The notes beneath the pieces were generated by a model that saw only the letters and a program-made list of their open reading frames with translations, was not told the origin of the DNA and ran no database searches. A DNA stretch of 26,597 nucleotides from Bacillota bacterium (lineage in GTDB: Bacteria; Bacillota; Clostridia; Lachnospirales; Lachnospiraceae), in the NCBI GenBank assembly GCA_023428885.1, contig JAEYWQ010000009.1:1-26597 (forward strand). The letters run 5' to 3'. Shown one piece after another: positions 8,101-15,188 of this stretch; position 1 is the first letter of the stretch, and every line of letters begins with the position of its first letter. The position numbers and the translations under genes are program-made.

Positions 8101-11100
8101 AAACGTCATTCTTTCACCATGTCTTTAAAGAATAAGAATGCTGCCAGCGAGACAATTGATTTAAGTACCAATGGTTATCAGTTTGACTTCTATGTTATGG
8201 GTAGCCTGGGTATCCGTGCTGGTGTTCGAGCGAAAGCACTGGTGGGACTATTCTCTACGAAATTAGATGGAATCGGCTTACAGATTGAAGCCGGTGCTTA
8301 CGCCCGATTATGGGGATACTTCTACTACTCTTTGACAAACTATAAGGTAGGAGGAAAATGGGAGAAGAATAGTAGTTCATCTGGAGCAATGCTTGTGGAG
8401 ATCGGTGCATATCTAGATGTAAAATTCGTGGCTGAGGTCTTAAACGGCAAATACTCCTACGCCCCAACCATCTTCGCCAAAGAGTGGCCATTCTGGTCGG
8501 CCGGTCAAAGAGAGAATGTCTATGACTTCGCTTATGAGAATGCACCTAGCTACAACATTCAAAATGTAACCACCTATACTCTCCCTGCAACAGTATTCGA
8601 GATGAAGTGGATGGATTTAAAAACTGGAGACATTGGTACGGATGACAAACCAATTACCAAAAACTTTGACGATAAAACTGCAGTTAATACCAAAGATGAG
8701 AAGTATTTCGCTGTGGAGTTGTCCAATCCAGCCTTTACTTATAATCCGGTAAATAACCAGATTATAGTTAGCCGTGCTTCCGGCGACAGTACACTTAGTT
8801 GCGAGATGAAGCTGACATGGAAGGGTGCTCCTTTGGCATTCTCAACTGAGACCCTTAGTCGTACCATTACGCTAAAATGGAGCGATGTGATCAATGGAAA
8901 AACCATGGTCTTTGAGTCCAACGGTGGTACACCAATCGATATGATTTGCAAGCTGGCTGGGGCCAACATCTCAGCGCTAAAACCTGCAAATCCAACAAAA
9001 GCTGGTTATACCTTTGCTGGTTGGTATACCAATAGTGATTTCACAGGAACAGCTTATAACATCCCAAGCACTATGCCAAATGAGAACCTGAAACTCTATG
9101 CTAAGTGGACTCCGAATGTGGCACCGTATACTGTTGAGCACTATCAACAGGGACTAGATGGTAGATATGTACTTAAAGAACCTCAGACCTTGAGCGGAAT
9201 TAGCACTCAGACTACGAATGCGACTGCAAAGAGCTATGAAGGCTTTACGCCTAAGACCATTGTACAAAAGACCATACAGGCGGATGGTAATACTGTGGTA
9301 GCGATCTATTATGATCGCAATAGTTACACCCTGACCTTAAACTATGGTCCAGAAGCAGACAACAGAAGTGTTACAGTGAAGTACCCATTTGATGCCAAGA
9401 TTGAAGTAAGCAACCCTACACTTGCAGGTTATAGTTTCCAACAGTGGGATAGAACCATTCCTACGGTGATGCCAGCAAATAACTTAAGTTTCACTGCAAT
9501 CTGGACTGCAAGACAAGACACCAAGTACACGGTGGAACACTATCAGGAAACATTAACTAATGGCAACTATGTCTTGTTTGAAACGGAAATCAAAGAAGGA
9601 AGCAGCAATGCTAATGTAACACCAGAAGTTAAAAACTACCTAGGGTTTACATCACCTTCTGCACAGACAGTAACGATCAAGGGTGATGGGACAGCAGTGG
9701 TGAAATATTACTACACCCGCACTAACTATACCTTGACTTATGTACTGGGCAATGGAGAAAGCAATGACCTACTGACATACAAATTCGGTGCTAACATTCC
9801 TGCACGATTAGATCCTAGCAGAAACGGCTTTAGCTTTGCAGGCTGGATGGAAAATGGTGTAGCGGCTTCTATCCCAAGTACTATGCCTGCAAGAGATGTT
9901 ACTTTGAGTGCAAAATGGACTGTGAAACAATACACCATTACTTTTGACAGCAAAGGTGGAAGTGCAGTGGCAGCCATTACAAAGGATTATGGTACAGCAG
10001 TGACTGAGCCTACAGCACCTACTAAAACTGGTTACATCTTTGCTGGATGGCAGTTGAATGGAAATAATTATACTTTTGAAACCATGCCTGCAGCAAATAT
10101 TACTCTGACTGCAGTTTGGACAGCCGATAGTAATATCGCTTATAAGGTAGAACATTACAAACAAAATCTGGACGGAACTTATCCATCCACAGCAAGTGAG
10201 ACGGAGAATCTAAGTGGTAGCACCGATGCTACGGTATCCGCAACTGCTAAGATTTATAACGGCTTTAGCTATGATCCTAATGCTAGTGGTACAGTTTCTT
10301 CTGGAACAGTTACAGCAGATGGCAGCTTGGTATTAAAGCTTTACTACAGCCGAAATAGTTATACAGTGACTTGGAATGGTAACGGAGGCACAGTCAACAC
10401 CAGCGGTGCAAGCACAGGAAGTGTGAAGTATGGTGCAACGATTACCAAGCCGACGACGAACCCAAGTAGAACAGGATATAGCTTTAGCGAATGGTCTGGC
10501 TTTACAAGCAATATGACTATGCCTGCGGCTGATATTACATTTAATGCTGTTTGGACAGCCAAATCCTACACCATAACCTTTGACAGTAACGGTGGTAGCA
10601 CAGTGGCAGCCATAACCCAAGCATATGATACCCTAGTTACCGCACCAGTAGCACCGACAAAACAAGGATACAGCTTTGCTGGATGGCAGCTAAATGGAGT
10701 AAATTACACCTTCACAACCATGCCTGCAGAGAATATCACATTAGTGGCGGTATGGTCTGATATGCCATCCTATATAATAAGCTTTGATGCTAATGGTGGT
10801 ACGGTTAATACAGCAATGAAAACGGTTATAGCAGGTAATACTTATGGTGAACTTCCTACTCCTACTTATGAGGGACACTATTTCCTTGGTTGGTTTATGT
10901 CAGCAAATGGCGGGACGAAAGTTACTAGTGAAAGTATGGTAGTACTTTCAGCGGATCAGACTCTGTATGCACGTTGGACAACAAGATGGTTTACGGGAAC
11001 TGTCAAAGATGTACTCTATGTTGCTGGGATCCAAGTGACTGCAGAGAACATGAATGATATCCTAGGGGATGGCTCGGCCAGCGTACAGTATGATCCTAGC

Positions 11101-11709
11101 ACAACACGTGATTATGCTGGATTTACACGTGATATTGGTACCTTATTCCTTAACAATGCAAATATTATTGGAAACTTTGATAGTACTGCAATTTACTGTT
11201 CAGGAAGTCTGCTCATAGATAATACTGGTACGAGTACGGTGACAAACACCTATAATGGTAGCGATCTAGAAAACGTATACGGTGTTATTGCAAATCGCTT
11301 TTTGACCTTTGAAGGAAGTGGTACAATTACCATTACCAGCGGGACAGGTGGAACAAGAAGTAATTGTGGAATTCGATGTGGTTTTAGCGGAGCAGACATT
11401 CTAATTATCGGACCTACTGTGAAAGCCTTTGCAGGAGAAGCGGTAGGTGATGGTAAGAGCTATGGTGTGTTTGCCGGTTACGAAGGTTCCTGGTATGCTA
11501 CCGAGATGCCAAATGGAACCTTAGAAGCACATGGATATGATTCTGCGGTATACGCTGTTCCAAATGTAAGTGAGTATTTTATTACAAAGGATTATGTAAA
11601 AATTGCCACCATTACTGCTAGTATCAACTACGATGGTAGTGGTGCAAGCAGTGTAGCACAGGATGCAAGCTACAAGAACTATAAGTATATTACAGTTACA
11701 ACACCATAA
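5179..11709 (+). CDS. giant SLH-anchored surface protein with InlB/MucBP-like repeats
   Basis: A 2176-residue exported protein. Residues 1-26 are a signal peptide (KKR start, hydrophobic core, cleavage near ASAA). Three SLH domains at about 45-94, 107-157 and 174-222, with TRGM, NRQQM and SRAQA motifs, bind secondary cell-wall polymer, so it is displayed on the cell surface. A Pro/Ser-rich linker (232-262) leads to one InlB-type Flg_new repeat (263-331). Residues about 332-1235 match nothing I recognise; 789-1121 is rich in alternating Gly, aromatic and hydrophobic residues, as in a beta sheet. Residues 1240-1934 hold seven further InlB-type repeats (ending FAGW...YAKW or AVW) interleaved with three MucBP-like units starting YTVEHY or YKVEHY. 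The C-terminal 240 residues have a beta-solenoid feel. There is no sortase motif. An adhesin or structural surface role is inferred, with the ligand unknown. An SLH protease gene follows. Confidence 0.88.
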   Translation: MKKRLVSLFLCLCMLITMFPTTASAAQSNSLSTARQTTNEKPDKSFTDVKKSDWFYNAVEYTQENGFFSGTSSNTFEPNRTMTRGMFITVLGRMAGVDTTNYKGESTFLDVATDAYYAPYVAWAAKHGIALGVGDGKFAPNKLINRQQMAVFLVRYFETFDVDYETGVKITTTPADIDKVSKYAKDAVLKLWKNGLLVGDGVNFNPLSKASRAQAATLCMRTDKAVEIWYKEPGVPKSVTPTVTPSISDSSSPGNPSGGSTKVYYSVTLNAGKESTTKLYPIGTLLNTMPVPAQEGGMVFLGWYYDSALSNMVASTDTLTSNVNLYAKFTEAVLLTEDGQINFVTEMEATEDFTITMNADRTPVSDTDFIFRNITDPSLTDGSPDVEQETLTVNGSSGNFTVASANGGFTPGHTYQIQLLSDEVTFDGMREEIRYYNFIIQKNEVMKLTLNDEIKYIDAFDLSETDRNNVLQYAGLYQAVTDAQGETTYTSSSGSGSFNYSGSGIVVGDTVAVYTNDKPDKRTVEDSGSVAYIKITGIDGTTYYYQSADSDDVLFTPDLLPIDLDTDAGDMLPGVTFDSNGSIMSGSLTIDTNQLDFNDGNYAEMGLGEDTVVEPGDYLSFFTGVFGTSAQHKGYGIIKSVIPSGSSTTIIYSVVSEEDVLSAMELYSESELTEDVVEEAYDEQLIRAEVESQLKSSGFIEEAGEYLASLAIQTDEVKEIFGSQDGLTLSDYIVTYSDGTPVSGDDLALMGNIVDKEGGVDTSVSVSPRLSHFEGKKGVRVEVAVTYKFDIKKSGSNKKVEVELTAFFEQEVVFGFSVSGGAVWKWKWIFPYIADYRMTGNIDLGTYTGVGITATAQLDEEEEPWGMPWPKNAKEAQASKKIFSLSESIKEMMEEAETVFPEAEASASGGLAEKYAEFMEDANEKWTDLFVVNLVDLRGAVDPLHILAYGIQVDFVVSANLNVAIGMTFQYENSKRHSFTMSLKNKNAASETIDLSTNGYQFDFYVMGSLGIRAGVRAKALVGLFSTKLDGIGLQIEAGAYARLWGYFYYSLTNYKVGGKWEKNSSSSGAMLVEIGAYLDVKFVAEVLNGKYSYAPTIFAKEWPFWSAGQRENVYDFAYENAPSYNIQNVTTYTLPATVFEMKWMDLKTGDIGTDDKPITKNFDDKTAVNTKDEKYFAVELSNPAFTYNPVNNQIIVSRASGDSTLSCEMKLTWKGAPLAFSTETLSRTITLKWSDVINGKTMVFESNGGTPIDMICKLAGANISALKPANPTKAGYTFAGWYTNSDFTGTAYNIPSTMPNENLKLYAKWTPNVAPYTVEHYQQGLDGRYVLKEPQTLSGISTQTTNATAKSYEGFTPKTIVQKTIQADGNTVVAIYYDRNSYTLTLNYGPEADNRSVTVKYPFDAKIEVSNPTLAGYSFQQWDRTIPTVMPANNLSFTAIWTARQDTKYTVEHYQETLTNGNYVLFETEIKEGSSNANVTPEVKNYLGFTSPSAQTVTIKGDGTAVVKYYYTRTNYTLTYVLGNGESNDLLTYKFGANIPARLDPSRNGFSFAGWMENGVAASIPSTMPARDVTLSAKWTVKQYTITFDSKGGSAVAAITKDYGTAVTEPTAPTKTGYIFAGWQLNGNNYTFETMPAANITLTAVWTADSNIAYKVEHYKQNLDGTYPSTASETENLSGSTDATVSATAKIYNGFSYDPNASGTVSSGTVTADGSLVLKLYYSRNSYTVTWNGNGGTVNTSGASTGSVKYGATITKPTTNPSRTGYSFSEWSGFTSNMTMPAADITFNAVWTAKSYTITFDSNGGSTVAAITQAYDTLVTAPVAPTKQGYSFAGWQLNGVNYTFTTMPAENITLVAVWSDMPSYIISFDANGGTVNTAMKTVIAGNTYGELPTPTYEGHYFLGWFMSANGGTKVTSESMVVLSADQTLYARWTTRWFTGTVKDVLYVAGIQVTAENMNDILGDGSASVQYDPSTTRDYAGFTRDIGTLFLNNANIIGNFDSTAIYCSGSLLIDNTGTSTVTNTYNGSDLENVYGVIANRFLTFEGSGTITITSGTGGTRSNCGIRCGFSGADILIIGPTVKAFAGEAVGDGKSYGVFAGYEGSWYATEMPNGTLEAHGYDSAVYAVPNVSEYFITKDYVKIATITASINYDGSGASSVAQDASYKNYKYITVTTP
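8896..10980 (+). repeat. intragenic array of InlB-type and MucBP-like modules
   Basis: Within the giant protein the order is B-M-B-M-B-B-M-B-B-B, where B is an InlB/Flg_new unit of 65-75 residues and M a MucBP-like unit of similar size. The B units at about 9924-10128 and 10561-10758 are the most alike, sharing TITFDS, VAAIT, APTK, FAGWQLNG, NYTF, TMPA and NITL in register. This indicates fairly recent duplication within the array. Confidence 0.75.
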
Positions 11710-11719
11710 ACATAAATTG

Positions 11720-11745
11720 GCGGCGGGGGTAACTCCGCCGCTTTA
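11720..11745 (+). terminator. GC-rich hairpin between SLH genes
   Basis: A stem of GCGGCGG (11720-11726) with CCGCCGC (11735-11741), extended by a G-U and a G-C pair, stands 10 bases after the giant protein's stop. Only CTTTACG follows. It may be a partial terminator or mRNA-stabilising hairpin that sets different levels for the two SLH genes. Confidence 0.6.
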
Positions 11746-11766
11746 CGACAGAGAAAGGATGAATAC

Positions 11767-13131
11767 ATGAAACTACGCATCATCTTCATCACACTGTTAA
11801 CTAGCATACTTTTATCCATACCCGTTTCGGCCGCTGAAGCTGATTCGGTTCGGGTGGCAGTCATTGACACAGGAATCTCGGAAACAGCCATTGCTAAGAC
11901 CAATTTGTCTTCTGGGCAAAACTATATCTTACCTCATCAAAGCACAGTCGACACCATTGGCCACGGAACAGCAATCGCATCTATTATTGTAGGGAGTAAG
12001 AAAGCCGGGATAGAGGGGATTTGCCCTGAAGCAGTGCTAGTACCCTTGGTTTATTACGTGAAAGATGAAAGTGGAGATACCATCAAGGGTGATACTGCTC
12101 TGTTGGCAAAAATCATTCGGGATGCGGTGGAAGTTTATAACTGTGATATCATAAATATCAGTTCCGGTGTTCTAACTGATACTCCAGCATTAAGGGATAC
12201 AGTGGCTTGGGCTCAGAAACAGGGAGTATTGATCATCTCCAGCGCAGGTAATGACGGGAATGACACCATTTATTATCCAGGTGCTTACGAAGGCGTGCTA
12301 TGTGTGGGTGCAAGCAATGAAGCAAACAGCGCTCCTGCAGACTTCTCTAACCATCATAAGGCAGTGGATTTGCTGGCTCCGGGGGAGAAACTGTCAACAG
12401 CCACTATGAAGGGGAATCGCCTATTGGCTTCAGGAAGCAGCTTTTCTGCGGCTTATATATCGGGTGTTGCAGCTAAGCTGATGACCGAATATGGCCTAAC
12501 AGCGACAGAAATATGGCAGATTCTCTGTGCCTCTGCTACAGATTATGGGACTAGCGGTTATGACAAAGCTTCTGGCTGGGGCATCTTAAATCTAGAGCAA
12601 GCGCTTGATTACGCGCAGCAAGGACGTTTCTTTCAGGATGTGGATTCATCAAAATGGTACTTTAATGCTGTGAATAAAGCAGCAAAACTGGGATTAGTAG
12701 AAGGCACCAATAGGGTTTTGTTTTCGCCTAATCAACTTATCACTCGTTCTACGGTGTGGACGATGCTTTACCGTTTGGAAAGACTTAAGTCTTCTAAGGG
12801 TTCTACAAGCTTATATAGCGATGCGAAGGAGTGGGTAGTAGCAAATGGTATATCTGATGGGAAAAAAGCCAATAGCACGGTCACACGGGAACAGATGGCT
12901 GCTATGATGTATCGCTATGCCAAAGTTTTTGGTTATGATATAGGTAAACAGGCAACTTTAAGTAAATTTACCGATGCCAATAAAATTAGCACCTATGCAA
13001 AGATTGCCATCTCTTGGGCTTATGGTAATGGACTTGTGAGTGCTACAGGGAAGTTGACACTATCTCCGCAAGGAAATATTACCAGAGCTCAGGCTGCGGT
13101 AATTTTAACACGGTTTTATGATATATTTTAA
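11767..13131 (+). CDS. subtilisin-like S8 serine protease with SLH anchor
   Basis: A 454-residue secreted protease. The signal peptide covers residues 1-22 (cleavage near VSAA). The S8 catalytic domain follows at once: Asp34 in AVIDTG, His66 in GHGTA, oxyanion Asn162 in SSAGND, and Ser225 in GSSFSAAY. Three SLH motifs occupy about 287-337, 345-386 (short, divergent) and 399-450, tethering the enzyme to the cell wall. Two oddities stand out. No room exists for an inhibitor prodomain before the catalytic Asp, and the usual GTSMAxP around the serine reads GSSFSAA, losing the proline. It lies 57 bases after the giant SLH gene with a hairpin between, so shared transcription is plausible. Processing of surface proteins, perhaps its neighbour, is inference. 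GAAAGGA precedes the ATG. Confidence 0.9.
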   Translation: MKLRIIFITLLTSILLSIPVSAAEADSVRVAVIDTGISETAIAKTNLSSGQNYILPHQSTVDTIGHGTAIASIIVGSKKAGIEGICPEAVLVPLVYYVKDESGDTIKGDTALLAKIIRDAVEVYNCDIINISSGVLTDTPALRDTVAWAQKQGVLIISSAGNDGNDTIYYPGAYEGVLCVGASNEANSAPADFSNHHKAVDLLAPGEKLSTATMKGNRLLASGSSFSAAYISGVAAKLMTEYGLTATEIWQILCASATDYGTSGYDKASGWGILNLEQALDYAQQGRFFQDVDSSKWYFNAVNKAAKLGLVEGTNRVLFSPNQLITRSTVWTMLYRLERLKSSKGSTSLYSDAKEWVVANGISDGKKANSTVTREQMAAMMYRYAKVFGYDIGKQATLSKFTDANKISTYAKIAISWAYGNGLVSATGKLTLSPQGNITRAQAAVILTRFYDIF

Positions 13132-13133
13132 AT

Positions 13134-13379
13134 CGAGTCTCCTTAAATAAGCAATTTCGAGAATTATGTCAGATGACAGCAATGGGATATTTGATGGAAT
13201 ATCGTCTATCACTTTCTGAAAATCTCTTGACCCATACCGACATGAGTTTAAATGAGGTGGCGAGAATGACTGGGTTTGAATATGATACATACTTTATCAA
13301 GCAATTTTCAAAAAGAAGAAATATGACACCAACACAGAATAGAAAGTTATCACGGAAGTTGGGAACTCAAAACATTTAA
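13134..13379 (+). pseudogene. 5'-truncated AraC-family regulator remnant
   Basis: The frame open from 13134 encodes only the C-terminal DNA-binding part of an AraC/XylS regulator: VSLNKQFRELCQ corresponds to the end of the first helix-turn-helix, and MSLNEVARMTGFEYDTYF with FSKRRNMTPTQ is the second helix-turn-helix and family signature. The N-terminal domain and about half of the first HTH are missing, and the fragment begins right after the protease stop, as if a deletion joined them. An internal ATG at 13173 has no good ribosome binding site. It is probably non-functional. Confidence 0.8.
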
Positions 13380-13412
13380 GAAGATAACGGATAAGTTTTT
13401 TACAGAATATTA

Positions 13413-13441
13413 TTGGAGCTACTTATATTTTATGGTAAAAT
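13413..13441 (+). promoter_or_regulatory. promoter for leader peptide and GNAT gene
   Basis: TTGGAG at 13413-13418 and TAAAAT at 13436-13441 are spaced by exactly 17 bases, with TG in the extended -10 position. Transcription would start near 13448, about 45 bases before the leader ORF. Confidence 0.55.
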
Positions 13442-13491
13442 AAAAAGGCAGATTATGGACATCTATATATTTATCGAAGGGCGGTGATGAC

Positions 13492-13548
13492 ATGTTAAAT
13501 ATTAATATAGCTATATTTAAGGTGTTAGGAGGTTTCACTAATCAATAA
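13492..13548 (+). CDS. putative 18-residue leader peptide
   Basis: A short ORF, MLNINIAIFKVLGGFTNQ, preceded by AAGGGCGGTGAT, one base away from the consensus Shine-Dalgarno and well spaced from the ATG. It ends 27 bases before the GNAT start. Its GGA-GGT codons (13528-13534) are complementary to AACCTCC at 13547-13553, which overlaps its stop and can also pair with the GNAT ribosome binding site. This is the layout of a translational attenuator leader. The peptide resembles no known leader that I can name. Confidence 0.45.
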   Translation: MLNINIAIFKVLGGFTNQ

Positions 13549-13570
13549 CCTCCACAAATAATAGGAGGAA
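13528..13570 (+). promoter_or_regulatory. possible translational attenuator (competing SD/anti-SD)
   Basis: GGAGGTT (13528-13534), AACCTCC (13547-13553) and GGAGG (13564-13568, the GNAT Shine-Dalgarno) form two mutually exclusive pairings. The first pairing has 7 bp and a 12-base loop and leaves the GNAT site free; the second has 5 bp and a 10-base loop and hides it. Ribosome position on the leader ORF would decide between them. Confidence 0.45.
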
Positions 13571-13575
13571 AGTAG

Positions 13576-14043
13576 ATGCAAGAGATGTTTAAGATTGAAC
13601 AAGTTGAAAACCCTGATGAAAAGGCTAACATTGTTTCTGAGGTTTTATTGGATTTGCCAGACTGGTTTGGGATACCTGAATATACGAAATCATACATTGA
13701 TGCTTCCAGGCATTTACCTTTATGGGTGGCAAGAAATGATGAGGAAGTGATTGGTTTTATAACATTAACTGAAAGCAGTCCAGAAACTGGAGATTTACAC
13801 TGTATGGGAATAAAAAAAGCCTACCATAGAAAAGGAATTGGGTCTCAACTATTTCAGGAACTAGAAGAGTATGCAAAAGAAAAATATAAGTTTCTTCAAG
13901 TAAAAACGGTAGAAGAAGGATATTATGTAGAGTATGATCAAACAGTGGCTTTTTATAAATCAGTTGGTTTCTCAAAACTAGAAGTTTTTCCAACTTTATG
14001 GGACGAGGGGAATCCATGTTTGATAATGATTAAAGCTCTATAA
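13576..14043 (+). CDS. GNAT family N-acetyltransferase
   Basis: A 155-residue acetyl-CoA-dependent acetyltransferase, probably cytoplasmic. The acetyl-CoA pyrophosphate loop is RKGIGS at residues 85-90, followed by the alpha-3 helix. The C-terminal FYKSVGF segment is the usual beta-6/alpha-4 signature. The N-terminal DLPDWFGIPE motif occurs in a common Firmicutes GNAT subgroup whose substrate is, to my knowledge, not established. TAGGAGG lies 7 bases before the ATG. The upstream leader ORF and competing hairpins suggest translational control, as seen for drug-resistance genes, but resistance is not shown by the sequence. A strong terminator follows. Two further GNAT genes lie next door. Confidence 0.88.
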   Translation: MQEMFKIEQVENPDEKANIVSEVLLDLPDWFGIPEYTKSYIDASRHLPLWVARNDEEVIGFITLTESSPETGDLHCMGIKKAYHRKGIGSQLFQELEEYAKEKYKFLQVKTVEEGYYVEYDQTVAFYKSVGFSKLEVFPTLWDEGNPCLIMIKAL

Positions 14044-14077
14044 ATTTATGTAATATAACTTAATTATATTTTAATTA

Positions 14078-14110
14078 TAAAGAGCAGCTATAAAAGCTGC
14101 TCTTTATCCA
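14078..14110. terminator. rho-independent terminator
   Basis: A perfect 12-bp stem, 14078-14089 against 14095-14106, with a 5-base loop. Its A-rich left flank and T-rich right side could work in both directions. It separates the first GNAT gene from the second. Confidence 0.85.
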
Positions 14111-14149
14111 AATTATACCTTATGAGTTAGTGAGGAGATATAGACAGTT

Positions 14150-14641
14150 ATGAAATATATAATCAGGGAAATGAAAGCAGAAGAATACGGATTATTGGAA
14201 GATTTCTTGTATCACGCTATTTTTATTCCGGACTGGTATAAGGAAGAAGTACCTAGAAGTATCATATACGAAAATCCTAAGTTACAGGCTACGATAGCTA
14301 ATTTTGGTTCAAGCCCACACGATTACTGCCTTGTGGCAGAAGTGGAGGGTAAAGTTGCAGGTGCTGTTTGGGTTGGTATTAGGGATGAATATGGTCATAT
14401 AGATGACGAAACTCCTTCATTTTCTATATCATTGTATAAGGAATATAGAAATCATGGTATCGGTACAGGGCTGATGAAAAAGATGCTAGAGCAGCTGAAA
14501 TCCAAGGGTTATAAAAAAGCATCCCTTGGGGTGAACAAAGAAAACTACGCCGTTCGAATGTATCAAAATGTGGGTTTTGAGATTGTGGGGGATGGAGTAG
14601 ATGAAACAGAGTTTTTGATGGTCTGTAAATTGAATGATTGA
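14150..14641 (+). CDS. GNAT family N-acetyltransferase
   Basis: A 163-residue GNAT enzyme. The acetyl-CoA loop is RNHGIGTG at 100-107, beta-4 precedes it (FSISLYKEY), and YAVRMYQNVGFEIVGDG near 132-148 is the typical C-terminal block. The N-terminal part (FIPDWYKEEVPRSII, near 25-39) recurs in a clostridial subgroup of unknown substrate. GAGGAG precedes the ATG with rather long spacing (about 12). The gene is not closely similar to the GNAT upstream, so the cluster did not arise from simple tandem duplication. The third, broken GNAT starts 35 bases downstream. Confidence 0.88.
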   Translation: MKYIIREMKAEEYGLLEDFLYHAIFIPDWYKEEVPRSIIYENPKLQATIANFGSSPHDYCLVAEVEGKVAGAVWVGIRDEYGHIDDETPSFSISLYKEYRNHGIGTGLMKKMLEQLKSKGYKKASLGVNKENYAVRMYQNVGFEIVGDGVDETEFLMVCKLND

Positions 14642-14675
14642 TATAGGAACACAATAGATTATGAGGTAAATGATT

Positions 14676-15186
14676 ATGAGAATAGAAACTAATCGATTAT
14701 ACTTGCGTGATATGAAGTAAACCGATTTTGAATCGCTTTGTAAAATCTTGCAGCGATGAAACAATGTACGCTTATGAAGGTGCATTTGATAATACAGAAG
14801 TCCAGTTGTGGCTTGACAGGCAGCTTGCAAGGTATCAGAAGTATGGTTTCGGCTTATGGGCTGTAATCTTAAAAGAAAGCGAGGAGTTGATTGGACAATG
14901 TGGACTGACCATGCAGCCATGGAAGGATAAGGAATTACTTGAAGTAGGTTATCTCTTTCAAAGGGAGTATTGGCATAAGGGTTATGCCACAGAAGCTGCT
15001 AGAGCGTGCAAGGAATTTGCCTTTGGGGTACTCAATGCTGACGAGCTTTGCTCAATGATCAGAGATACCAATATTGCTTCTCAAAATGTAGCGATAAGAA
15101 ATGGTATGACTTTAATTGACACATGGACAAAACACTACCGTGGCATAGATATGCCGCACTATTTATTTTCAGTGAAAAGGTCTTGA
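14676..15186 (+). pseudogene. GNAT acetyltransferase (RimJ/RimL-like) with nonsense codon and frameshift
   Basis: Translation from ATG 14676 gives MRIETNRLYLRDMK, a classic Acetyltransf_3 (RimJ/RimL-like) N-terminus, then TAA at 14718-14720. The same frame continues with TDFESLCKILQ and again stops at 14757. Dropping one base near 14754 restores DETMYAYEGAFDN and the rest of the protein (LWAVILKESEELIGQCGLTMQ region, acetyl-CoA loop HKGYAT, end at 15186). Two independent lesions make a decayed gene more likely than a sequence error. A TTG start downstream at 14728 would omit the first strand and has no ribosome binding site. The gene ends two bases before the convergent TetR gene. An intact ancestor would be about 170 residues. 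Confidence 0.85.
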
Positions 15187-15188
15187 GT

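Noticed and set aside
5179..11709. Sortase-anchored surface protein
   Set aside because: No LPxTG-like motif, hydrophobic tail or basic end at the C-terminus; the SLH domains supply the anchor.
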